DNA from: Nevskia sp.
GTDB taxonomy: Bacteria > Pseudomonadota > Gammaproteobacteria > Nevskiales > Nevskiaceae
NCBI GenBank assembly: GCA_021732745.1
Contig: JAKFUK010000002.1
Location: 558,001 to 622,000, forward strand
Direction: 5' to 3'
DNA: 64,000 nt
In this document: positions 17,804 through 27,233 of the stretch, in pieces
Position numbering within the stretch: position 1 is the stretch's first letter
How the letters are laid out: each line of letters starts with the position of its first letter
Made by a program: the position numbers and the translations under genes
The notes under the pieces: generated by a model
The model's input: only the letters and a program-made list of their open reading frames with translations
Database searches by the model: none
What the model was told of the DNA's origin: nothing

Positions 17804-18697
17804 ATGAGCAACCCCCGCGTGACCCCGCTGCTGCATCTCGACGCCGAACGCATGAAGTCCTCGTTCGATCGGGTGCCGTTCGGCTACAGCCACGATCTGC
17901 ACCGGCTCGATCTGCTGTCGTTCGACAACCTGCTGAAGCTCGCCGAACGCTATGTGCCGAGCACGCCGGACTGGTTCGTGGCCGGCAGTGCGCCGACGCC
18001 CGGCACGAAGTTCTATTCGGTCGATCACGGCTATCTCGCGCCGCACGAAGCCATGGCGCGGCTCGATCAGGGTGCCCATCGAGTGCTGCTGAAGCGGCTG
18101 GAAAATCACGATTCGGCGTTCCGCGATCTGCTCGACCAGTTGTTCGACCAGGTGATCGAGCTGAGCGGCGGCCTGCGCGGGGCCAAGGTGGTGCGCCGGG
18201 AATCGGCGGTGTTCATCAGTTCCGGCGCGGCGATCACGCCGTTCCATTTCGATCCGGAAATCAATTTCTTCGCCCAGATCGAAGGCGAAAAGCACTATCA
18301 CGTCTACGCGCCGGTGGCGGTGTCCGAGCCCGAACTCGAGCGCTTTTTCGTGCGTGGCATGGTCGATATCGCTCAGATCGATCTCGCCGGGCGTGATCGC
18401 AGCCACGAGCATGTCTTTCCGCTGGTGGCAGGACTCGGCCTGCATCAGCCGCAGAACGCTCCGCACTGGGTGGAAACCGGCGCGACGCGCTCGATTTCCT
18501 ATTCGATCGTCTGGGAAACCGATCGCTCGCGCGCCGCCGGCCGCACCCGGGCCTGCAACCATTACCTGCGCGGCTTGGGCGTGAATCCGCAGCCGCCGGG
18601 TCACGCTGCCGATGGCGTCAAGGCCGCGTCGATGCGCGCCGTGACCCCGGCCCGGATGGCGGCCGGCAAGCTGCTTCGGAGCCTGCGCGCGCGCTGA
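17804..18697 (+). CDS. JmjC/cupin-like Fe(II)-dependent oxygenase
   Basis: A 297-aa protein with a cupin/JmjC fold signature. HFD (148-150) gives the H-x-D half of the iron triad within TPFHFDPEINFFAQIEGEKH, and His221 in HWVETG is the likely distal ligand. K/H residues after IEGEKHYHVY suit 2-oxoglutarate binding. Such proteins hydroxylate proteins or small molecules; in a polysaccharide locus a sugar or lipid substrate is conceivable (inference). The N-terminus (to about 110) has no recognised domain. Start ATG 17804 follows the methyltransferase by 35 bp. Confidence 0.68.
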   Translation: MSNPRVTPLLHLDAERMKSSFDRVPFGYSHDLHRLDLLSFDNLLKLAERYVPSTPDWFVAGSAPTPGTKFYSVDHGYLAPHEAMARLDQGAHRVLLKRLENHDSAFRDLLDQLFDQVIELSGGLRGAKVVRRESAVFISSGAAITPFHFDPEINFFAQIEGEKHYHVYAPVAVSEPELERFFVRGMVDIAQIDLAGRDRSHEHVFPLVAGLGLHQPQNAPHWVETGATRSISYSIVWETDRSRAAGRTRACNHYLRGLGVNPQPPGHAADGVKAASMRAVTPARMAAGKLLRSLRAR

Positions 18698-18976
18698 ATC
18701 CTTCAGGGTTCACGCCCGTCTGTCGGACCTGATTCGCACGTCTGGCGGATGGGACCCCCCATCAGCGCCGCCACCGGCCATGATCTCGACGCCTCATGCG
18801 GCCGTCCTGCTCGCGGACAGTCCGCCCCGAAAGCTCGCCAAAACACTCGATTTCCATGCTCCAACGCTGCTGTAAACTCGCCGCGATGTGCGCTGTCCAC
18901 CGTCCTGCAAGGACGTGGCGCGCCTCGTCTGCGCACGGCATGACGTGACATCGACGATTTCGGCCAGGAGCCCAGC
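18698..18976. other. Intergenic region upstream of the export operon
   Basis: A 279-bp gap between the JmjC-like and wza-like genes, expected to carry the promoter of the coupled export operon. The best -10 candidate is TGTAAA (18871-18876), preceded by TGC in an extended -10 arrangement, with no convincing -35. No RNA gene is seen. Confidence 0.3.
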
Positions 18977-19915
18977 ATGCTGACATCCCGTATTCGTGCC
19001 GCCGGTCGCGGCAGCCTGTTCGCCCTGTCGATTCTGCTGTCGGCATTCACAGCCTCGGCTGCCAATCCGCACGGCGGACCCGAGCTCCATTTCGATTTCA
19101 AGATGGCGGCACCGCCGTCGGCAGCGCCTGCCATTTCAGCAGCAGCGCCCGGTGCAAGCGGTGGCGGTGTTCCGGCAAACGCGATCACCCCGCTGGTCAC
19201 CCTTGGCGTCGGCGATACCGTGTCGGTGCTGATCTTCGGCAAGCCGGATTTGAGCGTCAACGCCGTGGTGGGCGACGACGGCAGCATCGTGCTGCCGCTG
19301 ATCGACGCCGTGCCGGTGGCCGGCTTGTCGCCATCGAACGCCGCGCTGCGCATCGCCAAGACCTATTCGGACGGTGAATATCTGGTCAATCCGCAGGTGT
19401 CGGTGACTCTGGAGAAAGGCACCAGCCAGCAGGTGTCGGTGCTCGGGGAAGTGGGCGGGCCCGGCCGCTACGCCGTGGAATCGCGAACCACGGTGTTCGA
19501 CCTGCTGGCCCAAGCCGGCGGCAAGGGCGAGGACAGTGCCGACATCATCTATCTGGTGCGCACCAGCCCCAACGGCGAGACCACGCGCACGGCGATCGAC
19601 CTCGGCAGCCTGTCCGACCCGCGCAAGGATTTCCCGACCATCAAGTTCCAGGGCGGCGACACCTTGTTCGTGCCGCGCGCCGATCAGGTCTTCATCTATG
19701 GCGAAGTCAACACGCCGGGCCAGTACAAGCTGCAACCCGGCATGACCCTGATCCAGGCCTTGACCATTGCCGGCGGCGTGACTCGCCGGGGCAGCACCAG
19801 CCGCATCGAGATCAAGCGCCGCAAGCCGGACGGCGGCCAGAAGACGGTGTATCCGAAGTTGAGTGACCCGCTGCAGGCGGATGACGTGATCCGCGTCAAG
19901 GAGAGTATTTTCTGA
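18977..19915 (+). CDS. Wza/EpsE-like polysaccharide export protein
   Basis: A 312-aa exported protein of the polysaccharide export family (Poly_export plus SLBB domains), forming the periplasm-spanning outer membrane channel for the polymer. Signal peptide 1-28 ends TASA with no lipobox Cys, so it is not a lipoprotein as annotated from this start. The Poly_export domain begins at LGVGDTVSVLIFGKPDLS (about 75), with two SLBB repeats after (QVSVLGEVGGPGRYAV and VFIYGEVNTPGQYKL). Its stop overlaps the next ATG by one base (TGATG). Confidence 0.92.
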   Translation: MLTSRIRAAGRGSLFALSILLSAFTASAANPHGGPELHFDFKMAAPPSAAPAISAAAPGASGGGVPANAITPLVTLGVGDTVSVLIFGKPDLSVNAVVGDDGSIVLPLIDAVPVAGLSPSNAALRIAKTYSDGEYLVNPQVSVTLEKGTSQQVSVLGEVGGPGRYAVESRTTVFDLLAQAGGKGEDSADIIYLVRTSPNGETTRTAIDLGSLSDPRKDFPTIKFQGGDTLFVPRADQVFIYGEVNTPGQYKLQPGMTLIQALTIAGGVTRRGSTSRIEIKRRKPDGGQKTVYPKLSDPLQADDVIRVKESIF

Positions 19916-21351
19916 TGAGCACACGCGACCAGTTCCCCGTGGTCCAGACCCAGATGCCGGCCTATGGCGGCGCGCCGGTCATCCCGCAGTCGTACACACA
20001 TCCGGGCATGTCGGTGCAGCAACTGCTGTCGATTTCCAAGGCGTACTGGAAAGTCACCCTGATCATCGGTTTCGTGGTGTTCGTGATCGTGGCCGGCATG
20101 GGTTTGCGCAAGCCCAAGCAGTACGACGCCACGGTGACCCTGCTGATCAATCCGGAAGTCAACGACCCGATTTCCGGCAAGGAATTTCCGCTGCAATTGC
20201 TGGCCAACTACATGGCCACGCAGCTCGAACTGATTTCCAGCACGGTGGTGCTGCAATTGGTGGTCGAGCGCCTGAAACTGCACGAAAACGAGGACTACGC
20301 CCTCAATCTCGAGCTGGCCGAAGACATTCGCCGGGCAACCGCCGAGCGAACCTTGGCGCAAGGCCTGGTGATCGGCCAGGGGCGCTACGGCAGCCAGCTG
20401 GTGTCGGTGACCTACCGGGCGGATTCGCCGATGACGGCGGCCGACATCGCCAATACCATCGCCGAAGTCTACGTTTCCAAGGATTACGAGCGGCGCGGCC
20501 CGGACAATGAGAAGTCCCTGCTGGCGTTCTCCACACAGCTCAGCGACCTGAAACAGAAAGTGACGGTGGCCCAGGAGCAGATGGCGGCGTTCCAGAAGCG
20601 CACCGGCATCATTTCCACCGATGCCAAGGGCGATACCACCTCCAGCGCGCTGGCTCAGCTCGAAGCCGATCTGCTCGACGCCCAGTCGAAGCGGCTGGCG
20701 CTGGAAATCGCCGCTTCCTCGGGGCCGAATGCCAATGCCGGCGACGCCACCACCGCCCTGATCTTCGATCTGCGCGGCCAGCTTTCGGAGCTGGAAGCGA
20801 AGATGTCGCAGTACCGGATCACCGACGGGCCGAAGAATCCCCGGGTCATCGAACTGCAATCGCAGATCGACTCGACCCAGGACGCCATCCGGAAAGCGAC
20901 GCGCAGCGTCAGCCAGGCAAGCTATGCCGATGTCGCCGGGGCGCGGAAGCTGGAAGCGCGGCTCAAGTCGGCGATCGACGAGCAGCGCAAGAAAGTGATC
21001 ACCCAGGGCCAGCTGCTGGAAGAAGGCCAGAAGATCCGCCTGGAACTGGAATCCGCGCAGTCGACCTATCGCCGCGCCTTCGAGAAATTCGACGAGATTT
21101 CCCGCTCCTCGGCCTCCACTTACAACAATCTCAAGATTGTCAGCCGCGCCACGCCGCCAACCAAGGCGTCCAGCCGTCGCACCCGCACCACGCTGATCAT
21201 GGCGATGGTGCTCGGTGGCGGTGCCGGCGTGGTGCTGCCGCTGGCCTGGGGCCTTTTGTTCCGTCGCGTGCGCTGCCGCGATGACCTCGAACGCGATTAC
21301 GGCATTCCGGTAATCGTCGAATTCAACGCAATCCCAGCCGCCGGACGATGA
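19915..21351 (+). CDS. Wzz/GNVR chain-length determinant (EpsF-like)
   Basis: A 478-aa polysaccharide co-polymerase. A transmembrane helix (about 44-65), a Wzz periplasmic domain (starting YDATVTLLINPEVNDP), long coiled-coil segments (about 190-390) and a second helix near 425-447 make the usual hairpin of chain-length regulators. It controls polymer length and links the kinase to the exporter. Coupled on both sides: TGATG with the exporter and ATGA with the kinase gene. Signature PPTKASSRRT precedes the second helix. Confidence 0.9.
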   Translation: MSTRDQFPVVQTQMPAYGGAPVIPQSYTHPGMSVQQLLSISKAYWKVTLIIGFVVFVIVAGMGLRKPKQYDATVTLLINPEVNDPISGKEFPLQLLANYMATQLELISSTVVLQLVVERLKLHENEDYALNLELAEDIRRATAERTLAQGLVIGQGRYGSQLVSVTYRADSPMTAADIANTIAEVYVSKDYERRGPDNEKSLLAFSTQLSDLKQKVTVAQEQMAAFQKRTGIISTDAKGDTTSSALAQLEADLLDAQSKRLALEIAASSGPNANAGDATTALIFDLRGQLSELEAKMSQYRITDGPKNPRVIELQSQIDSTQDAIRKATRSVSQASYADVAGARKLEARLKSAIDEQRKKVITQGQLLEEGQKIRLELESAQSTYRRAFEKFDEISRSSASTYNNLKIVSRATPPTKASSRRTRTTLIMAMVLGGGAGVVLPLAWGLLFRRVRCRDDLERDYGIPVIVEFNAIPAAGR

Positions 21352-22205
21352 ATTTCACCGAAGACCAGCCTTTCGACGCCGCCGAACTGCTGCGCCAGGC
21401 CTTCATCCGGGTCTGTTCGCTCGACGACGAAGCCATCGCCAAGATCGAGCACGCCGCCCGGGTGCTCGACATCAGCTTCAGCGAAGCCGCGATTTCCACC
21501 GGCTTTGCCACCGAGGAAGATGTCGCCTATGCGGTGCAGTCGCTGAACCAGGTCTTTCAGCCGGCAGCCCCCCGCGCCAAGCCGGTGCCGGAACTGAACC
21601 TGCTGCGTGATCCCTTCGATGGCCGCAACGAGCGCATTCAGGCGCTGCGCACCGAATTGCTGCTGCGCCACGACGGCCTGAGCCGCGCCAACATGGTGGC
21701 GCTGCTCAGCCCCTGCGCCGGCGAAGGTCGCTCGCGACTCAGCGCCGAACTGGCGATCGCGTTTTCACAGCTCGGCCACCCGACCCTGCTGGTCGACGCC
21801 GACCTGCGCAATCCGCGTCAGCACGCCCTGTTCGGAGCCGACAATGAATCCGGCCTGTCGCAAGCCATCGCCAAGCGGACCATTCCGACCACGCAGGCCG
21901 TCGAAGGCTTGCCGCATCTGTCGCTGCTGACTGCCGGGCCAACGCCGCTGAACCCGCTGGAACTTCTTTCCGATGGCCATTTCGAGCGCCTGATCCGCGA
22001 ATGGCGTCACGGATATGAATTCGTGGTCATCGACACGGCGCCGGTCGGCCGCTACTCCGATGGCCTGGCCGTGGCCACGTTGGCAGGGCGTGTGCTTGCA
22101 ATAAGCCGCGCCAATCGCACACCGTACAAGGATCAGAAAGAGATGATGCGCCGACTGACCGTGACCCGGGCGATGGTACTGGGTGCGGTCATCAATCATT
22201 TCTGA
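21348..22205 (+). CDS. CpsD/EpsG-type tyrosine-kinase-like ATPase
   Basis: A 285-aa BY-kinase-like P-loop protein partnering the Wzz protein. The N-terminal about 85 residues resemble a MshEN/GspE-like helical segment (SFSEAAISTGFATEEDVAYA). The Walker A region reads SPCAGEGRSRLSAELA, with Arg where most P-loops have Lys. From memory this GRS form is common in EpsG homologues. Walker A' is LLVDADLRNPRQH and Walker B is FVVIDTAPVG. No C-terminal Tyr cluster is seen, so classical autophosphorylation is doubtful. Start ATG overlaps the previous stop (ATGA). Confidence 0.85.
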   Translation: MNFTEDQPFDAAELLRQAFIRVCSLDDEAIAKIEHAARVLDISFSEAAISTGFATEEDVAYAVQSLNQVFQPAAPRAKPVPELNLLRDPFDGRNERIQALRTELLLRHDGLSRANMVALLSPCAGEGRSRLSAELAIAFSQLGHPTLLVDADLRNPRQHALFGADNESGLSQAIAKRTIPTTQAVEGLPHLSLLTAGPTPLNPLELLSDGHFERLIREWRHGYEFVVIDTAPVGRYSDGLAVATLAGRVLAISRANRTPYKDQKEMMRRLTVTRAMVLGAVINHF

Positions 22206-22366
22206 GCGAAATCAAGGAATACCGGCTGTCCCCTGCTTTACAATCCCAGCAGCCGAAGTTCCACCGCCAGGAGGCTCGGTTTTCATCGGCGGGGCCGATC
22301 TTGCGAAGCTTTGCAGCGAAATCGGGCTTACTTTCAAATTTTCATGCGACGTCCCCGAATCGCCCC
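22206..22366. other. Short intergenic region with TTTACAAT
   Basis: A 161-bp gap. TACAAT at 22239-22244 is a good -10 hexamer without a clear -35. A TTG start at 22301 is possible for the next gene but adds 22 residues of no evident quality. Confidence 0.3.
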
Positions 22367-23788
22367 ATGAGTGGCCTGCCCGATCCCCAACTGCGCCACG
22401 ACCGGACGCCAGACGATGCGCTGGCGCAAATCGCCGCGTTCGACGGCGACCTGCTGCTCGATCTCGACGAAACGCTGTACCTGCGCAATTCCACCGAGGA
22501 TTACCTCGATAGCGCCAGCCCCGGGTTCATCGCTTACGTGCTGCTCCGCCTGCTCGACGTGCTCAAGCCCTGGCGCAACCGGGGCGGCCCGGTGGCGCGC
22601 GACTGGTGGCGGCTGCGGCTGGTCAACCTGCTGTTTCCCTGGACCCGGGCGCGCTGGCAGCGGCGGGTCACGGCATTGGCGGCAGGCAGCGCCAATGCGC
22701 CGCTGATCGCCGCGCTGCGCGGCTCGAACGCCAGGGTCACCATCGTCACCGCCGGCTTTGCCCCGGTGGTCACGCCTCTGATTGCGGCGCTGGGCTTTGC
22801 CGACGCGCCGCTGATCGCCGCTTCGGCGAGCAGCCCGGACGACCGGGTGCGCGGCAAGCTGGCCATGGCGATCGACGCGCTCGGCGAAGCAAGAGTGCGG
22901 GCGTCGATGGTGGTCACCGATTCGCGTGACGACCAGCCGCTGCTTGATCACTGCGCAGCACCACTGCGCACGCTCTGGCCGGACGCCCGCTACCGGCACG
23001 CCTTCAGCCGCGTCTACGTGCCCGGCCGTTATCTGAACGAAGTCAAACGCCCCGGCCAGCGCTACATCGTTCGCGGCATCCTGCAAGAAGATTTCGCTTT
23101 CTGGGTGCTGGCCTCGATCACCGGTGCCGGCATGCCGGTGCTGCATGTGCTGGGCCTGCTGGCGCTCCTGATCAGTTTCTGGGCGATCTACGAACGCGGC
23201 TATGTCGACAACGACCACGCCGCCCGCGATTACGAACACGACCCGCGCCTGAGTTCCACTTTCGGCCATGTCGAAGTGGCCACGCCGGCGATCATGCCCT
23301 GGCTGTGGGCGGCCGGCACCGGTGCCATCGCGATTGTGCTGCTGCGCTGGCCGGCAGCGCCGGCAGCGGCGGATTTCGGACTCTGGGGCCTGACCTTGGT
23401 CGCCAGCTATGCCTTGTTCAAGATCTACAACCGTCTCGACAAGGGCACCCGCATCTGGCTGTTCCCGGGCCTGCAACTGGCGCGCAGCGCGTCTTTCGTG
23501 GCGCTGGTACCGATCGGCGTCGCCGCCTCGCTGGCGCTGGGTGCCCACGTCATCGCCCGCTGGGTGCCGTATTACCTGTACCGGATCGGCAATCAGGAGT
23601 GGCCGGAAGCGCCGTTCTTCCTGTCGCGACTGATGTTCTACCTGCTGCTCTGGCTGATGATGGTCTTCACGCAAGGCCATGAATCGGTGCTGACGCCGAC
23701 AGCGCTGGCGCTCATGGGCTGGAACATCTTCCGTGCCCGACGCGACCTGACACACCTGTTCCGCGACGCCCGGCGGATCGACCGCTGA
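22367..23788 (+). CDS. HAD-like phosphatase domain fused to polytopic membrane domain
   Basis: A 473-aa two-part protein. The N-terminal HAD domain (about 1-215) has motif I LLLDLDETLYLR (Asp at about 32/34), motif II IVTAGF, motif III Lys in RGKLAM and motif IV TDSRDD, so all catalytic positions are present. The C-terminal half has about six helices (from FWVLASITGAGMP) with the loop YERGYVDNDHAARDYEHD. That loop recalls the Asp motifs of UbiA-type prenyltransferases, but spacing differs from the NDxxDxxxD form. HAD-UbiA fusions act on polyprenyl phosphates in other systems, so a lipid-carrier role is plausible. Its stop overlaps the next ATG (TGATG). Confidence 0.65.
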   Translation: MSGLPDPQLRHDRTPDDALAQIAAFDGDLLLDLDETLYLRNSTEDYLDSASPGFIAYVLLRLLDVLKPWRNRGGPVARDWWRLRLVNLLFPWTRARWQRRVTALAAGSANAPLIAALRGSNARVTIVTAGFAPVVTPLIAALGFADAPLIAASASSPDDRVRGKLAMAIDALGEARVRASMVVTDSRDDQPLLDHCAAPLRTLWPDARYRHAFSRVYVPGRYLNEVKRPGQRYIVRGILQEDFAFWVLASITGAGMPVLHVLGLLALLISFWAIYERGYVDNDHAARDYEHDPRLSSTFGHVEVATPAIMPWLWAAGTGAIAIVLLRWPAAPAAADFGLWGLTLVASYALFKIYNRLDKGTRIWLFPGLQLARSASFVALVPIGVAASLALGAHVIARWVPYYLYRIGNQEWPEAPFFLSRLMFYLLLWLMMVFTQGHESVLTPTALALMGWNIFRARRDLTHLFRDARRIDR

Positions 23789-24738
23789 TGCCAGCCGCCG
23801 CCGCAGTTGCCGAGCTGAAGATCAGCGTCTGCATCGCCACCTACCGTCGGCCGGAACGCCTCGCCGCCCTGCTTGAGGACCTGTGCCGGCAAAGCCTGCT
23901 GCCGGTCGAAGTGGTGGTGGTCGACAACCATGCGCCGGGTACCGCCCGCGAGGTTGTCGAAGAACGTCTGCGGCTGGGCGCGCCGTTTCCGATTCACTAC
24001 GGCATCCAGCCCGAGCGCAACATCGCGCTGACCCGCAATCACACGGTCGCTGCCGCCGCGCGCGGCGACTGGCTGGCCTTCGTCGATGACGACGAACGCG
24101 CCCCCGCTGTCTGGCTCGAACAACTGGCGACCGCAGCGCTGGCGCTTGAAGCCGACGCCGTGCTGGCACCGGTGGTGCCGGTGGTGCCGGATTCCGCTCC
24201 ATCGTGGATTCGCGCTGGCCGTTTCTACGATTTCCCGCGTCTGGCCACCGGCGAGACCGTGCCGCTGAATCGCCTGCGCTTCGGCAACGTCATCGTCCGT
24301 GCGGTGCCGCTGCGCGCCGAGCCGGGACCGTTCGATGTGTCCTTCGGCCTGTCCACCGGCGAAGACGGCGAAATGCTGGCGCGCATGGTCAACAAGGGGG
24401 CCAAGGTGGTGTGGTGCGATGAAGCGATCGTCACCGAACCGGTCGAAGCCTCGCGCCTGAGCCTGCATTGGCTGTTGCAACGGGCGCTCAGCGGCGGTCA
24501 GGAATTCGCCCGCAAATCGCTGTCCGGACTGTATGGAACGATGAGCACGGCCAGCCGCATCCGGCTGTTCGCGCAAGCGGCCGCGCAGTTGCTGGTCGCC
24601 GCGCTGCTGGCGCTGGCTTTTCTGCCGCTCGGACGCCATCGCGCTGCCGCCTGGCTGGTCAAGGCCGCTGCCAACGCCGGCAAACTCAGCGTGGTCTCAG
24701 GCTGGCGCTACGACGAATACGCGAAGACCATGCCTTGA
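23788..24738 (+). CDS. Family 2 glycosyltransferase
   Basis: A 316-aa GT-A fold enzyme. SVCIATYRRPERLAALLEDL (about 12-31) opens the nucleotide-binding domain, FVDDDER (about 98-104) carries the DxD metal motif, and GEDGEMLARM (about 190) the catalytic ED segment. A C-terminal hydrophobic helix (about 265-285) may anchor it to the membrane. It transfers one sugar of the repeat unit. Coupled by one-base overlap to the HAD fusion upstream and by TTGA overlap to the next gene. Confidence 0.87.
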   Translation: MPAAAAVAELKISVCIATYRRPERLAALLEDLCRQSLLPVEVVVVDNHAPGTAREVVEERLRLGAPFPIHYGIQPERNIALTRNHTVAAAARGDWLAFVDDDERAPAVWLEQLATAALALEADAVLAPVVPVVPDSAPSWIRAGRFYDFPRLATGETVPLNRLRFGNVIVRAVPLRAEPGPFDVSFGLSTGEDGEMLARMVNKGAKVVWCDEAIVTEPVEASRLSLHWLLQRALSGGQEFARKSLSGLYGTMSTASRIRLFAQAAAQLLVAALLALAFLPLGRHRAAAWLVKAAANAGKLSVVSGWRYDEYAKTMP

Positions 24739-25919
24739 CTGCCCTGACCTCTCTGCTACTGCTGGCCCTCGCCGTTCCTGCGGTCTTTTCCTGCGCCTAC
24801 CTGCTGCTGTTCACGATCCTGTCGGCGAAGAACCCGCCGCCGCCGCCGTCGAGCAAGCGCCTGCGTTTCGATGTCATCGTGCCGGCACACAACGAATCCT
24901 CGGTGATCCGCCGCACGGTGCTGAGCCTGAAGGCGATCGACTGGCCGGCTGATCGCTACCGCGTACTGGTGGTCGCCGACAATTGCACCGACGACACCGC
25001 CGCCCTCGCCCGCATTGCCGGAGCGACGGTGCTGGAACGCCACAACGACGCGCTGCGCGGCAAGGGCTATGCGCTCGACCACGCCTTCTCCGCCAGCCGC
25101 GCCGAAGGCTGGGCCGATGCCGTGGTGGTGATCGACGCCGACGCCGAAGTCTCCCCGAACCTGCTCGAAGCCTGTGCCAGCCGCATCGAACGCGGCGCGC
25201 AGGCGGTGCAGGTGCACTACGGCATCCTCAATCCGATGGCCTCGTGGCGCACGCGGCTGTTGACCATCGCCAAGGCCTCGTTTCACATCGTCCGTTCACG
25301 AGCCCGCGAACGCCTGGGCCTGTCCTGCGGCATCCGCGGCAATGGCTGGTGCGTGACCCATCGGCTGCTGATCGAAGTGCCGTATCAGGCGTTCTCGCTG
25401 ACCGAAGACCTCGAATACAGCATCACCCTCGGTCTGGCCGGACATCGCGTGCATTACGCCGACGAAGCCTTTTCCAATGCCGACATGGTCACGGGTGGGG
25501 AAATCGCCGGGAAGCAGCGCCAGCGCTGGGAAGACGGCCGCTTCGCGATGATCCGCGCCAATACCGGCACCGTGCTGCGCGCCGCGTTCACGATGCCGAG
25601 CAAGGTCTGCCTCGACATCGCCTGCGACCTGCTGGTGCTGCCGCTGTCCTATGTCGCGCTGAGCGTGGTCGCGCTGCTCGGGCTGGCGGCGGTCGGCGTG
25701 CTGGCGTTTTCGGTGTCGACGACCTGGCTGTGGCTGGGCCTCGCCTGCCTCTTGAGCATCGTGACCTACGTGATGCGCGGCTGGCAGCTCAGCGGCCTGG
25801 GCAAGCAGGGCCTGATCGACCTCGCCCGCGCGCCGTTTTTCATCGCCTGGAAAGTGGTGCTGATGCTCAAGCGCCGCGAAGGCAAGGGCTGGGTACGCAC
25901 CGACCGCGAAGTGCCGTGA
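24735..25919 (+). CDS. Membrane family 2 glycosyltransferase
   Basis: A 394-aa processive-type GT2. An N-terminal helix (about 2-26) is followed by FDVIVPAHNESSVIRRTVLS, the DADAEV metal motif (about 134), TEDLEYSITL and QRQRWEDGR (the Q-x-x-RW motif), then two or three C-terminal helices (about 295-350). I place the start at the TTG at 24735, which overlaps the previous stop as TTGA. No ATG fits the family length, and the frame upstream runs inside the previous gene. Likely elongates or builds the repeat unit on the cytoplasmic face. Confidence 0.85.
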   Translation: MTALTSLLLLALAVPAVFSCAYLLLFTILSAKNPPPPPSSKRLRFDVIVPAHNESSVIRRTVLSLKAIDWPADRYRVLVVADNCTDDTAALARIAGATVLERHNDALRGKGYALDHAFSASRAEGWADAVVVIDADAEVSPNLLEACASRIERGAQAVQVHYGILNPMASWRTRLLTIAKASFHIVRSRARERLGLSCGIRGNGWCVTHRLLIEVPYQAFSLTEDLEYSITLGLAGHRVHYADEAFSNADMVTGGEIAGKQRQRWEDGRFAMIRANTGTVLRAAFTMPSKVCLDIACDLLVLPLSYVALSVVALLGLAAVGVLAFSVSTTWLWLGLACLLSIVTYVMRGWQLSGLGKQGLIDLARAPFFIAWKVVLMLKRREGKGWVRTDREVP

Positions 25920-27229
25920 CCGAGCAGCCGGTCGGCGATCGGGCCAGCCGACGCAGTGCTTTCGCGCGCATGCTCAGCAGCGCGGTGGTCAATCAGGCGC
26001 TGCTGTCCGGCACCAGCCTGCTGGTCAGCCTGCTGCTGATCCGCAACACGCCCGACGAGGAATACGGCTACTACGTGCTGGTGCTCGCAGCCGTGCTGCT
26101 GCTGACGCAGTTGCAGAATTCGTTTTTCCAGCCGGCGATGGTCGAACGGATGACCCGCTTCGACCTGCCGCAGCGGCAAGCCTTGATCGGTGGCCTGATG
26201 ACGGGCTTGCGTCGCGTCTGGCTGCGCGCGGCGGCTGTGCTGCTGCTCATACCGGCGCTGCTGGGCGTGACCGGTGTGCTGTCGCTGGAACTGAGCTTGC
26301 TGACCGGCTTGACCATCGTCGTCGCGCTGGCCGCCCTGCGTCGCGAATTCACCCGCACCGTGCTGATGTCGCATCGCCGCGTCGACGCCGTATTCCGCGC
26401 CGATCTGGTCTACGCGATGTTCCTGATCGGCGGCATGCTGGCCGCGATCTACGTGCCCTGGCCGTCGCTGTCGGCCACCGCCTCGCTGGGTCTGGCGGCG
26501 CTGGTCGGCGGCACCTTGCTGCGTCGTCTGCTCTGGAAACACGAAAGCTGGGACACGCCGGGCACGCCCGGCATCCTGCGCGAGATAGCACCCTTGGCGC
26601 TGTGGTCCACCGCCGGCAGCGTCATCCACTGGAGCTTCAGCCAGGGCTACGCCTATCTGGTGGCCGGCACGCTGGACGTGGCGGCGGTGGCGGCCATCGG
26701 TGCCACCCGGCTGACCCTGATGCCGGTGAATCTGCTGTCGACCGGCATCGGCTCCCTGATGCTGCCGCTGGCGGCGCGCTGGCTGCACGATCGCGGTGCG
26801 CGTTTCGCCTTTCGCCGCCTGCTGATGTTCGCCAGCGGGCTGGCGGCAGCGGCGATTTCGTATTTTCTGGTGCTGTGGCTGCTGCGCGACTGGGTGTTCG
26901 GCAGCATCCTCAACAAGCGCTTCGAGCACCGCGACACCCTGCTCTTGATGTGGGGCGTCGGCTCGGTGCTGGCGGTGATGCGCGACCAGCTGGTGTTCCT
27001 GCCGGTGGCCCGCCAGCGCTTCCGGCCGCTGACCGCGCTGTCGGCGAGTGCGGCCGTTGTATCGCTGCTGACCTGCTATTTCGGCATGGTCAATTACGGC
27101 GTCGAAGGCGCGCTGGTCGGCGTGCTGGCTGGCGAAGCGATCAACCTGACCGGCCTCATCGTGCTGTCACGCCGGGAAATCCGCAACGAAGAGGCGGCAG
27201 CGGCGCGAGCTGCCGACGGCGAGGCCTGA
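25916..27229 (+). CDS. Wzx-like polysaccharide flippase
   Basis: A 437-aa protein with about 12 predicted helices, of the MATE-like oligosaccharide flippase superfamily. It starts at about 20 (ARMLSSAVVNQALLSGTSLLVSLLLIRN...) with the N-terminal helix pattern of Wzx proteins, and contains the TRLTLMPVNLLSTGIGSLMLP segment. It would flip the lipid-linked repeat to the periplasm. The GTG at 25916 overlaps the previous stop (GTGA) and is preferred; an ATG at 25970 would remove the polar N-terminus. It ends 4 bp from the convergent membrane-protein gene. Confidence 0.82.
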   Translation: MTEQPVGDRASRRSAFARMLSSAVVNQALLSGTSLLVSLLLIRNTPDEEYGYYVLVLAAVLLLTQLQNSFFQPAMVERMTRFDLPQRQALIGGLMTGLRRVWLRAAAVLLLIPALLGVTGVLSLELSLLTGLTIVVALAALRREFTRTVLMSHRRVDAVFRADLVYAMFLIGGMLAAIYVPWPSLSATASLGLAALVGGTLLRRLLWKHESWDTPGTPGILREIAPLALWSTAGSVIHWSFSQGYAYLVAGTLDVAAVAAIGATRLTLMPVNLLSTGIGSLMLPLAARWLHDRGARFAFRRLLMFASGLAAAAISYFLVLWLLRDWVFGSILNKRFEHRDTLLLMWGVGSVLAVMRDQLVFLPVARQRFRPLTALSASAAVVSLLTCYFGMVNYGVEGALVGVLAGEAINLTGLIVLSRREIRNEEAAAARAADGEA

Positions 27230-27233
27230 TCCC

